Shown here one piece after another: positions 22,601 to 32,648 of a stretch of DNA of 64,000 bases. The DNA is taken from assembly GCA_963922205.1 (NCBI GenBank), contig CAWUHX010000010.1, positions 2,356,001 through 2,420,000 of the forward strand. Reading direction: 5' to 3'. The translations under genes were made by a program, and so were the position numbers. The notes below the pieces were generated by a model that saw only the letters and a list, made by a program, of their open reading frames with translations, did not search any database and was not told the origin of the DNA. This DNA comes from Romanomermis culicivorax. Taxonomy: Eukaryota; Nematoda; Enoplea; Mermithida; Mermithidae. Position 1 is the stretch's first letter. Every line of letters begins with the position of its first letter.

Positions 22601-24300
22601 GATGTGTATGTTAACATGTGTATATATCATCGATTTTTAGAAATTGGACCCGGACCCAAACCCGATATTTTTTGAATAAACTACCCGGCAGAGGTCCCCA
22701 AGGTCGAAAATTTAGGTAGGGGTAAAATCGTAAATTTTAAGGGTAGTACTTGAAATATGCCGTGACCTTTTTTTTTTGCTCTCAACTTTTTGCTAAGGAG
22801 GGGGGTTGTAGTTTCTCGAACTTACAAAAATGATTAATGCCACTACTTTATGCTTTTTACTGTCAAACATACGTTTGGAAACATTTTTCAACCAGCATCT
22901 TCAGCAGTATGGGCTTATCCCATCACTGGTTAGGCTTGGAACAGTGCTTTCAATTGAAAGTCCTGATGCTGAATGTGGCTTTAGTATTATTAATCCCATT
23001 AGACTATGAACTACGAGTTTGAAACCAAGTACCACTCCTGATCCACGTCAACAGACCTCACATGTCTCAACTCATAGCAGGAAAGTATGCCACAGCTTGG
23101 GTAACCATATGCGCAGAGAAGACCCAACACAGAAGCGGGGAAAAGGAAAGGAGAGCATGAAGAGGCAGAATTTTAAGAACATAATGTTTTTCTTCCCAAG
23201 GGGCGATTTTTTGATTAATCACATACACATAAGTCATTATTTCATCTCCCAATTATATTTATAATGATTTCCTACAAGTAGTATATATTAATGTGCTGAT
23301 ATCCTTTCCTAAAAATCGCTATATGGCACAGAAGTTGCATACTTTCCCCTCATCATTTGCTCAGTAAATGTGTCAAAAAGAGCAGTGAGTAATTCCTCAG
23401 AGTCACACATTCTGCAATTTTTCTCGAATTAGTATAACCTACTGGGGAGAGGATGAAGTCTACCAAAATTTTTTGCTATAGTGAGCTGTTTTTATGGGGG
23501 TAGTAAATGAATTTCCAAATCTAAGACGGGGGTAATACCCCCCCCCATACCCCCCATGGGGTGCTCTGCTACCCGGACCCGGTATTTGAAAAATTAAAGA
23601 CCCGGACCCGGTATCATTAAAAACTTGGACCCGTTACATCCCTAGTATTTATTATGAAATAACAGATGCATCGAGCTCGAGAAAGTAAGTTCAACACGGA
23701 GAAAGTTGTTGCTTATTACTGTGATCAATGAAAAAAATAAAAATGTCCTTCAATAAGCTGGTTAAATGGTAAATATTTATCGAATGGCACTCACGAGTCG
23801 ACACAGTTCTATCCAAATCAGAATGGGATAATCATGTTGTTTTCTCTATGATTTGAGCCTCTCCGTTGTCATTGATAAATTCAGTGTTTTTCTGCACTAT
23901 CTGGAAATTGCGTAATTAAAACCTACTTTTTTAATTGTCGCTGCATCTCTCATTTAAAAAATAACTGGGTTATTACTGACGTCATCAACGCGATAAAATG
24001 AAATGACACAATAAGTCAAGGCAATCCAAAAACATTCGAAAGCCCATTCCTAAAAAGAGTAGGCAGGCATGGTACAATCATTCGAAAAGTCTTGAAGGAA
24101 AAATTTATATGCGTACTATTAAACAACCTGCATTGATACTGGAAAAATTCGAAACTGGAAATATATTACTCTTTTCCAGCACCGACCAAATAAGTATTCG
24201 TTCCTTGTAAAGTAAACGATCCAGGGTTGCAGCCCAAAACTCGAAAGACCAAAGGCGATAAAGCTTCCAATTTCGGAATGGCCGTCAAACAGTTGGTCAT
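19623..24300 (-). CDS. LACTB2: LACTB2-like endoribonuclease (metallo-beta-lactamase fold)
   Basis: LACTB2 is a single-strand-specific endoribonuclease of the mitochondrial matrix in mammals. Exons: 24170-24300, 21690-21978, 21422-21523, 20117-20373, 19623-19722. Phases join to give 292 residues (human 288). It starts [19 protein letters not shown] and continues [20 protein letters not shown]. Metal ligands are all present: THWHHDH (His82, His84, Asp86, His87), His147 in TPGHTDDH, Asp166 in FSGDC and His201 in YPGHGP. The C-terminal helical region reads [19 protein letters not shown] then [14 protein letters not shown]. The last donor (GTCAAA) is weak, but this join gives an ungapped fit to human LACTB2 over 33 residues. 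A 3' splice site lies 12 bases before the ATG. Confidence 0.94.
22199..23644. mobile_element. hAT-like element H (ACCCGG-rich), split by a later hAT insertion
   Basis: The flanks are an exact 8-bp duplication GTATTTAT (22191-22198 and 23645-23652). The ends are imperfect inverted repeats: TAGGCATGCAACGGGT on the left, and TAGGGATGTAACGGGT when the right end is read in reverse. Many copies of TACCCGGACCCG-like text lie near both ends. The element contains the complete hAT copy at 22689-23568, so its own length is about 558 bp. It lies in LACTB2 intron 1. Related text occurs at 49500-49840. Confidence 0.85.
22689..23568 (+). mobile_element. hAT-derived element, copy 1 (880 bp, deleted)
   Basis: The termini are CAGAGGTCCCC and GGGGTGCTCTG, with an exact target duplication CTACCCGG at 22681-22688 and 23569-23576. 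The interior (about 22837-23264) encodes a broken fragment resembling the hAT transposase C-terminus ([14 protein letters not shown]; the intact family has an AE-GFS core there). It was inserted into element H, so it is the younger of the two. It is 131 bp shorter than the 1011-bp full copy at 51045-52055. Confidence 0.9.
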
Positions 24301-24312
24301 TTTGTCGCTTTT
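24301..24312 (-). other. 3' splice site just before the LACTB2 start codon (candidate trans-splice site)
   Basis: The minus strand reads TTTTCTTAGCTTCAG, then 12 bases, then ATG. Same arrangement as at the other three genes of the cluster. Confidence 0.55.
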
Positions 24313-24998
24313 CTGAAGCTAAGAAAATGAAATCTCTATGGCAAGCAAGTGAAATCAAGCTGCAACCACATGGGTCCAAAATATTTCCAGTATTCCGTTG
24401 AATATCAGTGATTAGAAGGTACAATTCCCAAAAATCAAAAGTCTTTACAAACGTGAAAAGCTGCAAAGCACCACACAGACCAGCCAGAAGTCGGATTATG
24501 CCAGATTTCTCAATGAGAAAAATATGTGCGGGCTCTACAGTATACCTACTGATCTATGAAATATTCTTACTGATCAAGAGCTACCAAACACTTTAGTGGT
24601 GGGAGTAAACAGTTTCTAACTGTTTTAAATTTCGTCACTTGGAAACCTAAAGTTGATTCAAATCCCATGCAAAAAAATCAATCAAAACCTTTTTTTTGAT
24701 TGCCAGCTTGGTCCACTGAAAAATTCAGTTCCTTCGAAAGATGTCGTGACATACGATTCACGTACTCAGAGCAATCAACCACATATGAAACGCCTCCAAA
24801 ATCTGTGGAAGGAGTCGACCTGCGGGGAAATAAATCGTGGTTAAGACCAGAAGTATGTAGATAACGAAAAAGACTGCTACAGTGATAGTTGCCGGTGAAC
24901 ATCACAGTATATCACACGTCTGGAGAAGAACCATCTCGGTGGGAAGGTACACCAAACCACCTTGACTATGGCAAAAACCTGGAAAACTACCGAAAAAT

Positions 24999-25004
24999 TT
25001 TATT
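24999..25004 (-). terminator. Poly(A) signal AATAAA after MRPL23
   Basis: AATAAA on the minus strand about 58 bases past the MRPL23 stop codon. Confidence 0.45.
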
Positions 25005-25061
25005 TCAAATTTTCGGAATTGACGAAACAAAATAGAAAGCTATGTACAAAATAAAAGAAAA

Positions 25062-28000
25062 TCAAGACGAAAACCATAGAGGAACTCCGGTCTGTTTGAC
25101 CGGCTTCAATTTGACGTCCGCTTCGATATCTTTACGCATTTCCTGTTGCGTTTCCACGACTCTCTTGGAATCGGTATCTTCGGTGCTAAGAATATTTGTG
25201 GGATATTCGAATTTGACGTCTTTTCTCTAAAAAAGGCGCAACACTATAGTTGTTAAAAAATTGAACGTAACGAGGTTTACTGAAATTAGCTTGCGAATCC
25301 TCCGAAGCGAATATAAAACTCAATTTTAAAACAGATCCGAACGAAAATATATTTTCTTCTCTCGAAAGTCGTATTGTGCGATATTTTTTACCCCAGAAGT
25401 TCAGCTAATGATGCACTATCCCTTGAATATTAGATTCGAGATTCCAACTTTTAATTTAATGTGTTCTCAAGAATATCTCATCAAGCTTTTTGGTCATAAA
25501 AAACGACGGCTTCCATGTGCCACAATGAAATTATTACACTGCAGACAGGGTGTAAGGAAACGTGATGTAAGTGCCTACAGCGATAACTACTCTATTTCAA
25601 GCTTAATATTCCATATATTCTGAGAGAATATTTAACATCGATAACTTGCGGCCATCTTAATGGATATAAAAGGCAATGCAAATAAATTGGTGATAAAAAT
25701 AACAAAAGAATTGGTTTTGCAGTAAATGGCGTTTGACTCAAAAATTTCCCAAAGTTGACTTCTGGTAGACCAGTCGAAAAAGGACCGAATATGAATCAAT
25801 TTCACGTAGTGCTATGGCGCTATTACATCTATGAACCGTAGCCAAGAGAAAGTACTGTTTACAGTACAGCAGTAACGTCAACGGTCATTATCGATAAACT
25901 GCATGGGGACTTCCGAAGCTTTGTGCTTCACACTTTGAAAATTTTAGGACCCCGGTACCCGGTCCTCAGGATACCAGGATAAACTCGGAAGCTATATTCA
26001 GGTATTTAAAAAGTCAGTGAATAAATGCATTTCACAAAAATCTTGAGAAAAACCCATGAATTTTTAGGTAAGAACCTTGTAAAATGCTAAGAAATAATAG
26101 TTGTGGCGGACACATTTTATTCAAATGAACGTTACACTTTCAAGCAAACCGTAGTGGTATGCAGCCGGTCCTACGAATACTGCTCTCCGAGAGCCAGTGT
26201 AGAGCAGAGACAGAGCCAATTTTTCGACTCGGCTGAGACAGTCTCTCGAGAGACGACTCTTAAAGGCCCTGTCATACTTCACCGCGCGGTACCGCGCGGC
26301 GCCGGTTGTTCTATTCATACTAAAAAGCGCTTTTTAGTATGAATAGAACAACCGGCGCCGCGCAGTACTGCGCGGTGAAGTATGACAGGGCCTTTAGTTG
26401 GCTCCGGAAATCCGTTCCACAAATGTGCTCGCGAGCTTGCTCACGAGAGCCAAAAAAAGAGCACGATTAAAGCAAAAAGAGAGACAGCGCTGCGATAAAA
26501 ATTTACGTCATTTTTGACACTTCAGCGCAATTCTGATTAATTTTTTATCTGTTCAACGGGTTTAAACCTATTTTTGCGAGCGTTTCTGTGTTTATGCTAA
26601 TTTTCTATACGGCTGACTATTTATAAAATAAGCAGTTTAATTTTTCGGTGGAAAATATTGATTTTCGAGCAGAAAATGGTGAAAAATGTTAACTTTTAGT
26701 TGAAAACGGTGAGTTTTTAACAAAAAAACGGTGAAAAAAATTCTAATTTTTAGTAGACCATGCTCATTTTTGAACGGAAAACGGTCAAAAGCGTGAAAAT
26801 TTTCGCAAGAATATGATGATTTTCGAACGAAAAAGAATTGAAAATATCAACTTTTGCTAGAAAATCGTGACTTTCGAACGAAAAATGGTGACCATTGTCA
26901 ATCTTTACCAGGAAATATTCAGATTTGGTTAAAAGTGAAAATTTCCCGCGGAATAGAGACATTATTGAACCAGAAAAAAACGGTCAAAATTATCATTTTT
27001 TGGCAGGAACTGGTAATTTCTGAAAAACCGTGAAGAAATTCCTGCACAAAATTCTTTTCGGAACAAAAAAAGTCGAAAACTTTAGTTCTCGGTGAAAAAA
27101 GTTGTCCTTTTTGAACATATCTGTAAGAGGTCCGACCATTTGGGAGGGTAAACCCAAAATTTTGGGGTGGCGTCCCAAAATTTGGGGGGGGGGGGTCGGA
27201 AAAAGTCTAAAAAATTTCGAAAATTTACCCAAAAAAGTCACTTTTTCTCTCAATTTGTGAGTTTGGGGGGGGGGTGTTGGGTATAGGGTTGACCAAGTTG
27301 GGGGTGGGGTCTCCCCCAATCTCCACCTAATTACAAGTATGTTTTTGAAAAAAACCCTGGAAAACGTCAATGTTTCTATGCAAAATAGAAATATATTCGT
27401 ATAAAAAACAATTGATGTCAGCTATTTAGTAGAATGTGGTCCTTTCTCGAACATAAAACTTCCAAAAATGACAGACTTACGGTCGAAAATAATGGTTTCT
27501 CAACGAGAAAGTCAGAAAAGTTATTTTTCGGGCACTTAATAGTTATTTCTCTACAAAAACGGTCAAAAATGTCCCCCAAAATTTTAGATCATATATGCAG
27601 TTGTCGACGACTCGCTCCCCCAACTTCCAGCTGTTGACAGGCCGGAAATCGACCAAAAATACATTTTTTTTGGTCTAAAATCACTTTTTTGAGCAAAAAA
27701 TAGGTTTAAGAGAAATTTTTTTCGGTGCTTTGCATCAATAATGCCGAGTATCATTTCTAGAGTAAAAATTAATTGATCAACAAGGGCGTGATTTGTCCAT
27801 TTTTTAGTCAAAAAACGCATTTTAGAGCACTGTGTGACCCCCTCCTCTTGACTTCAGAAAGTTGTCCACTCCATCCCCCTAAAAATGGCTTTGATCGTGT
27901 ACTCAACGGTGCGGAGCTCTTACAGGTATGCGATCAAAAAGATCAATTTCCTGGTAGAAATGTTAATTTTTGAAGGAAAAATCAACTAAAATGGCAATTC

Positions 28001-31000
28001 TTTGACAGGTAATTTGAGAAAAAACTGTCGAAAATGGTAAAGTTGTGCTGAAAAATTGTGTTTTCTGAAGCAAAAAAGGTCATAACGTCAATTTTTTGGG
28101 TCGTCGTTTTTTCATGGTTTCGCAGATGAAAACTACTTTTTGAAGCGATTTGCGAACTTTTTAGTCGAAAAAATCGATTTATTTTCTTTATTGTCTCCGT
28201 TCCAGAGATAATTTCTGGCTATCGATGACCCCTTCCATAGAAAATGTCGTTTAACTGTGTCTTCGGCGCTCCGTTTTCAACAAAAATGTCAATTTTTGGA
28301 TCTCCAATGCTAAATAAAAAAAAACAATTTTTCTGCCGCACGGGGAAGAAATCGCGAAAGAGAGGAGCTATGAACAACTTAAAACACGAATAATTACTCT
28401 ACAGCATAACGCAGTCTTAATTTGTGACATAATACATAGTAAAAATATAAGAGACAAAACAGAGACTATCGTGCCAGCCCCTAGCAAGCTTACAACCATA
28501 CATGAACGTGGGGGGTGTAGGGGGGTTTTGACCCCAGCAGATTTTTATTGACCCCCAGCAGATTCTTGCTGACCCCCAGCAGATTTGACTCAACTAGCTA
28601 TGATTGAAAAGTTGACGAAGGAAAATGAGCAAGAGAGAAGAGAAAGTCGTCATAAAAATGGAAAGGATGCCGTAGTTTAACAATTTTTCTAAACAAAGCA
28701 TACTTGATTCCAAAGGAGTAACATTAAAACTTCAAAAAAAGCTGTCTAAGCAAATTATTTCTCATATCTGACTAATATAGTTGTGAAAATAGGCTGTTTG
28801 GACGTTAGAAGACCTTTCTAAGACCTTTTTTTCATTATCAGGAACGAAAAAAAAATTTGTATTCCACCCCCTGTCCTGGCTGACCCCCAGCAGAATTTCT
28901 ATGCTGTGCATGTATGCTTACAACTTTTGGCTCTGCTCTTGCTCGCGTGAGCACTTTTTTGGTTCGTTGAACCCATTTGGCTCTTACAGTGCTATTTCAC
29001 AGAGCCGCTCTCCAACAGAGCCGGCTCTCAGAGCATCTCTCCGTCAGAGAAAATTTCGTGGAATCCATTTTTTCTCTTTTGTCTCTCGGAGAGCAATAAC
29101 AGAGCAAAAATCGAGAGACAGAGCAAATTTTCGCGCGAGAGACACTTTCTTGGAACCGGCTGCTGGTCATTCATTACAACTATCCGATGAATCTATTTCA
29201 AAACTAGCTATCACGCTAGGCCCAGATTCTACTGTCCCGGCCGGTTCATCATCGTCAGTTTCTATGCCACTTCATTTCTCAGGGTGTCAAGCAGTTTTCC
29301 AAAAAGAAATTCCCTGACTTTTCCAGGTTTTCCAGGTCGATTTCCCAGAATTTTTCAGGTTTCTCCAGCGTGAAAACTAACAGTAATTCCTACATATAAA
29401 GCACACATGATCGTAACAAAATTTTATTAAGTTGATTTTAAAACATTTTCGCAACATTTTTTTAATTGTGAAGGAAAATCTTCTATCGTTTTTTGTACAA
29501 TTTGTACATAGCGAAAATGGATATAAATTCAGTAACCTGTGTTCCTCTACAGTCTGAGTTTCCGATTTTTGACAACTTTAGGGTGCGCTTTATTCGATTG
29601 ATCATAATACTTCAAGCCACCGTTTTTTCCAGATTTCTAAAAGCGTTTATAATGTGGCCACGGACCTAAGCATTCTGATGCTTTCTTAGTCAGTAACCTA
29701 CAGAAATGAGGAAAAAATTGAACGAATTCTAGTCAGGTCAGTCAAATTGAACTGAAGAATAATGTATTGGCGTTCTACAGGAGCAGAAAGCATTTTAACG
29801 ATAGAGTTCTCAAGAATTTATCCGCTATTATAATTTTTGTAGTTAATGCTGAAAAATGAATCTCCGCAACAAATATTCCTGAATAGAAGTTCTAAAATTA
29901 CATTCTAGAATGATGTGTTCAATTTTCATCGTCTATAAATCTAAAATTTCATGCTGCAAACGTTTAAAAAATTCCTAGCCCCAGGAGAAAAAATTGAGAG
30001 AATCGATGAAAAATCTTAATTTTCGGCGAAATGCTGAGTGTTAAAGATTAAAAAATGAGGCGAGCTAACTTGATTGAAAGAAACTGTTCAACATTGATTA
30101 ATAAGTGGAAGTACATACATGTGCTAATGGATGCGCCTAATAGAAAATAATGATTATTTTGCGCACGACCCGCGTTCGCGCCGGTCGCGGAAAATTTTCA
30201 GATTTTACCTATTAAAGTCCACCAAAATGCATCTTTTCGGTTTTGAAGTACAGTATAAAAATATGTCGCAAAAAACAGCAAAAAAACAACTACATCTCAG
30301 GGATCCTAGGCAAAATTCCCTAGCTTTTCCAGGCCTAAAATTTTTCTTGCTGACTTTTCCAGGTTTTCCTGGTTCGCTTGACACCCTGGGTTCTATACAA
30401 ATGCATCTTCCCAATTTACAGTATCCGGTATGGATTTTTTGTACAAGCAAAATTTTTCGAAGAAAGAAATCCAAAATTTCCTGGATTTTATTTTTTACGT
30501 CTCCCTCACGTGTTGCATTTGCAAAACCCATAGCTTTTTTGTTGCTAAAGGTACACGACTATGACTTTTTGAGGGCCATATAAGCGACCTTGTTAACATG
30601 TTGAGTAACTCCATGCAATGAATTAATGAAGGAAAATAACATTTATTCACTGTAAATGCAAATAAATACAAATTATAGTATATAAATGTTTTGTTTCTAC
30701 AATATCTTTTGGGACCCAGGTACCCACGTAGCATTCGGGTTTCATTTATAAAATTGACCCGGGTACACGAGTGAATTTTTGATTTTTGAAATCAAAAGTC
30801 ATAGAAGGAATGTAACTCCAGCAAGAAATAGTTTACCATTCAACTTACGAATGTCACGTATGCAAACTTTTCGTCCGGCTTTTTGTCAATGTACTGTGTA
30901 TGACTACCACCTCGTTTTCTATCCGTGTTTTTGCTTACTTGTGGCCGCATAAGCATCTCACCTATAAAAATGTTGTATATTGTGTGCATACAAAAACGAT

Positions 31001-32035
31001 AGTATTTGATTCGCCATTAGGGATTTCATACATGATACGAAATATAATTGATTCTTACATTTTAACAAAATTAAAATAGCAATTATTAGATTTTTGAGAT
31101 AATTTTAAGGAATTGCACACTTTTGATTATCACGTAAACGACTTTCTGTTGAAAACAGCATTATGAAGTGATCTCTCATTCTTCCTCCCTTATGATCGCA
31201 ACGTCAAGATGAAGCGGCATGAATGCGCACAGAAAAAAGCAATTCAAAAAGATTTTCCTTTTTGAATGCTGACCAACCTACAAACTATACTCTTACCTTG
31301 CATAACTTCTGTTGAAACACCTCTGACTGGCAATTTATATATTTTGGTTAAATATTCTCGTACGTCGTACTTGGTCATTCTGTAAATAAAAATCCAGGTA
31401 AGTTGATGAAATAATCGATAAAAAACGACTTACTCCAGGGGAATTTCAAATTTCACAACATTCGGTGGATGAATTCGCGTCTCGTTAACAATTTTCATCC
31501 AAAAATTGGGTAGAAACACCCTCGTTTGAGGATTACCCGGTTGCCAAAGCCTGTGACTAAAATGGGGAAAACAAGGTTAAGGCGAGCATAAGCTAGGAAA
31601 ATACACTACAGAAGATTTGAAGTTGCCACAGGGATGGAGGCAACCTAATTGCATCGAAAATTTCTCGAAGAAAATACGAAGAATCGAAACATAATGATTT
31701 TGAAATTCTTGGTAGGCATACCTGTGCGTGGTCAATCAGCCCGGGGGGGGGGGTAGCCACGAACAAATTCTTATGGTAGTACTCGGCTGCTGTCAAAAAA
31801 GCACAGGTGGAGCAGCTTCTGGCTCGAAAAGATTGATAGTAACTCACATATGGTTCAAAAAGCCCAGGCGATATAATCTACCTATATGCCCAAACTTAAT
31901 TGGAAGTAATGAGTGAATGATAGTACCCCTACCATACCCCCGAGCGCGCTGGTTTGTTGGTCTATTGCAGGGGCACGAAAATTAAATTGCAATAATTGAA
32001 AATATAAATATAAAAACTTACATCCTAGTAGTCAT
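25062..32035 (-). CDS. MRPL23: Mitochondrial large-subunit ribosomal protein uL23m
   Basis: This is the mitochondrial uL23 protein, which sits at the peptide exit of the mitoribosome. Exons: 32022-32035 (only 14 coding bases), 31434-31556, 31297-31379, 30849-30961, 25062-25226. Phases join to give 165 residues (human 153). It starts MTTRIHRLWQPGNPQTRVFL, continues PNFWMKIVNETRIHPPNVV, then EMTKYDVREYLTKIYKLPV, and then a basic KNTDRKRGG loop. AYVTFRKDVKFEYPTNIL joins the last two exons. The end TGVPLWFSS matches the GVP-WF ending of the animal family. The last intron is 5.6 kb and full of repeats. A 3' splice site lies 23 bases before the ATG. Confidence 0.93.
25911..26095. repeat. Partial TGCTTCACAC-family element
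   Basis: The segment starts GTGCTTCACACTTTG and continues with GGACCCCGGTACCCGG and a tract shared with 56409-56600. The matching right end was not found nearby, so it is probably a truncated copy. It lies in MRPL23 intron 4. Confidence 0.55.
26261..26396. mobile_element. 136-bp near-perfect palindrome (foldback element)
   Basis: Two 68-bp arms meet with no loop at 26328/26329. They differ at only two places, where the left arm has GGTACC and the right AGTACT. Termini are TAAAGGCCCTGTCATACTTC on both arms, and the arms include the GC-rich CGCGCGGCGCCGG. A TTA lies at each end, which could be a 3-bp target duplication of PIF/Harbinger type. It lies in MRPL23 intron 4, inside sequence rich in GAGAGCC/GGCTCTC words that also occurs at 28930-29165. 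Confidence 0.85.
26640..28300. repeat. Degenerate tandem repeat in MRPL23 intron 4
   Basis: Variants of a short unit recur many times: GAACGAAAAATGGTGA, GAACGGAAAACGGTCAAAA, GAGCAGAAAATGGTGAAAAA and similar, each followed by TCAATTTTT-like text. Spacing is irregular, as in an old decayed minisatellite. The array is broken by the MITE at 27116-27341. Confidence 0.5.
27116..27341. mobile_element. CATACCTG-family MITE (226 bp)
   Basis: Ends are CATATCTGTAAGAGGTCCGA and TTACAAGTATG. The 8-bp duplication TTTTTGAA flanks it exactly (27108-27115 and 27342-27349). It has G-rich tracts inside and no coding capacity. Confidence 0.88.
28500..28905. repeat. Region with repeated CCCCCAGCAGA words
   Basis: Three GACCCC(C)AGCAGAT words lie about 25 bases apart at 28530-28590, and another at 28880-28895. 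These may be the two ends of one non-autonomous element; the borders were not resolved. It lies in MRPL23 intron 4. Confidence 0.45.
29280..30388. mobile_element. Element with CAGGGTGTCAAGC ends and TTTTCCAGG words
   Basis: The left end is CAGGGTGTCAAGCAG and the right end, read in reverse, is CAGGGTGTCAAGCGA. TTTTCCAGG words repeat near both ends (29315-29370 and 30325-30370). The flanks resemble an uninterrupted tract near 56830-56880, which supports an insertion. A clean target duplication was not found. About 1.1 kb, no intact ORF, in MRPL23 intron 4. Confidence 0.6.
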
Positions 32036-32058
32036 AGTCGAAAGTCGTATGTTCAACC
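32036..32058 (-). other. 3' splice site just before the MRPL23 start codon (candidate trans-splice site)
   Basis: The minus strand reads CTTCCTTTTACAG, then 23 bases, then ATG. Same arrangement as at UGGT, LACTB2 and TSEN2. Confidence 0.5.
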
Positions 32059-32581
32059 CTGTAAAAGGAAGCTATCCATGTGAGTGAATCCCCAAAATCA
32101 TAGAACGCTACAGAAAAATACAAAGAAATTAACAACATGAACGTAACAACGAAGAAGATTTGAAAATTGTATTCAACGAAGAACAAAACACAACGAAAAA
32201 TGTATATGAATAAATACATACAAAGATCAACACAGATATGGAGAATACGGTGTTTTCGACCGTTCATATCGAGTTTTGTTTTCTTGAATTGAACAATGAC
32301 TAAAATCGATATTAAAAGAAAAATCTAACCAGAAAACCGATTTACGCATGGCCCGCCGACATAAAATTGAAAATGAACTAAAATTTATTATAATTCTTCT
32401 CTCGAATCGCCTCGACCTGAAGCTAAAAGAAAGATGGATTAAAAGCTTCTGTCAGAGATAACGTGCAGAATTATTGTACGCGCTTACGAAACTGCTAAGC
32501 TTTTCAATAATGTGACTAAAATATCAAGGATCCAAAAAACTTGAAATTGTTTAAAAATAGAGAATAAATTTCACTAATCTT

Positions 32582-32587
32582 TTTATT
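32582..32587 (-). terminator. Poly(A) signal AATAAA after UGGT
   Basis: AATAAA on the minus strand about 62 bases past the UGGT stop codon. It lies between UGGT and MRPL23, as expected for processing of a polycistron or of a separate gene. Confidence 0.5.
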
Positions 32588-32648
32588 TGTGATGACTTAT
32601 TTTAATATTTCATCAACCGAGTCTTTCTTCGAAAGTTGTAACTTGTAA

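Noticed and set aside
22837..23264. Two short hAT-like frames read as a working transposase
   Set aside because: Only the C-terminal part is present and stops interrupt it in all three copies, so they are fossils.
24119..24466. 115-codon minus-strand frame over LACTB2 exon 1
   Set aside because: It is a different frame from the LACTB2 exon, which is recognisable and in phase with its neighbours.
26640..28300. CRISPR-like spaced repeats
   Set aside because: Units vary too much, spacing is irregular, the genome is eukaryotic and no cas genes exist. It is a decayed tandem repeat.
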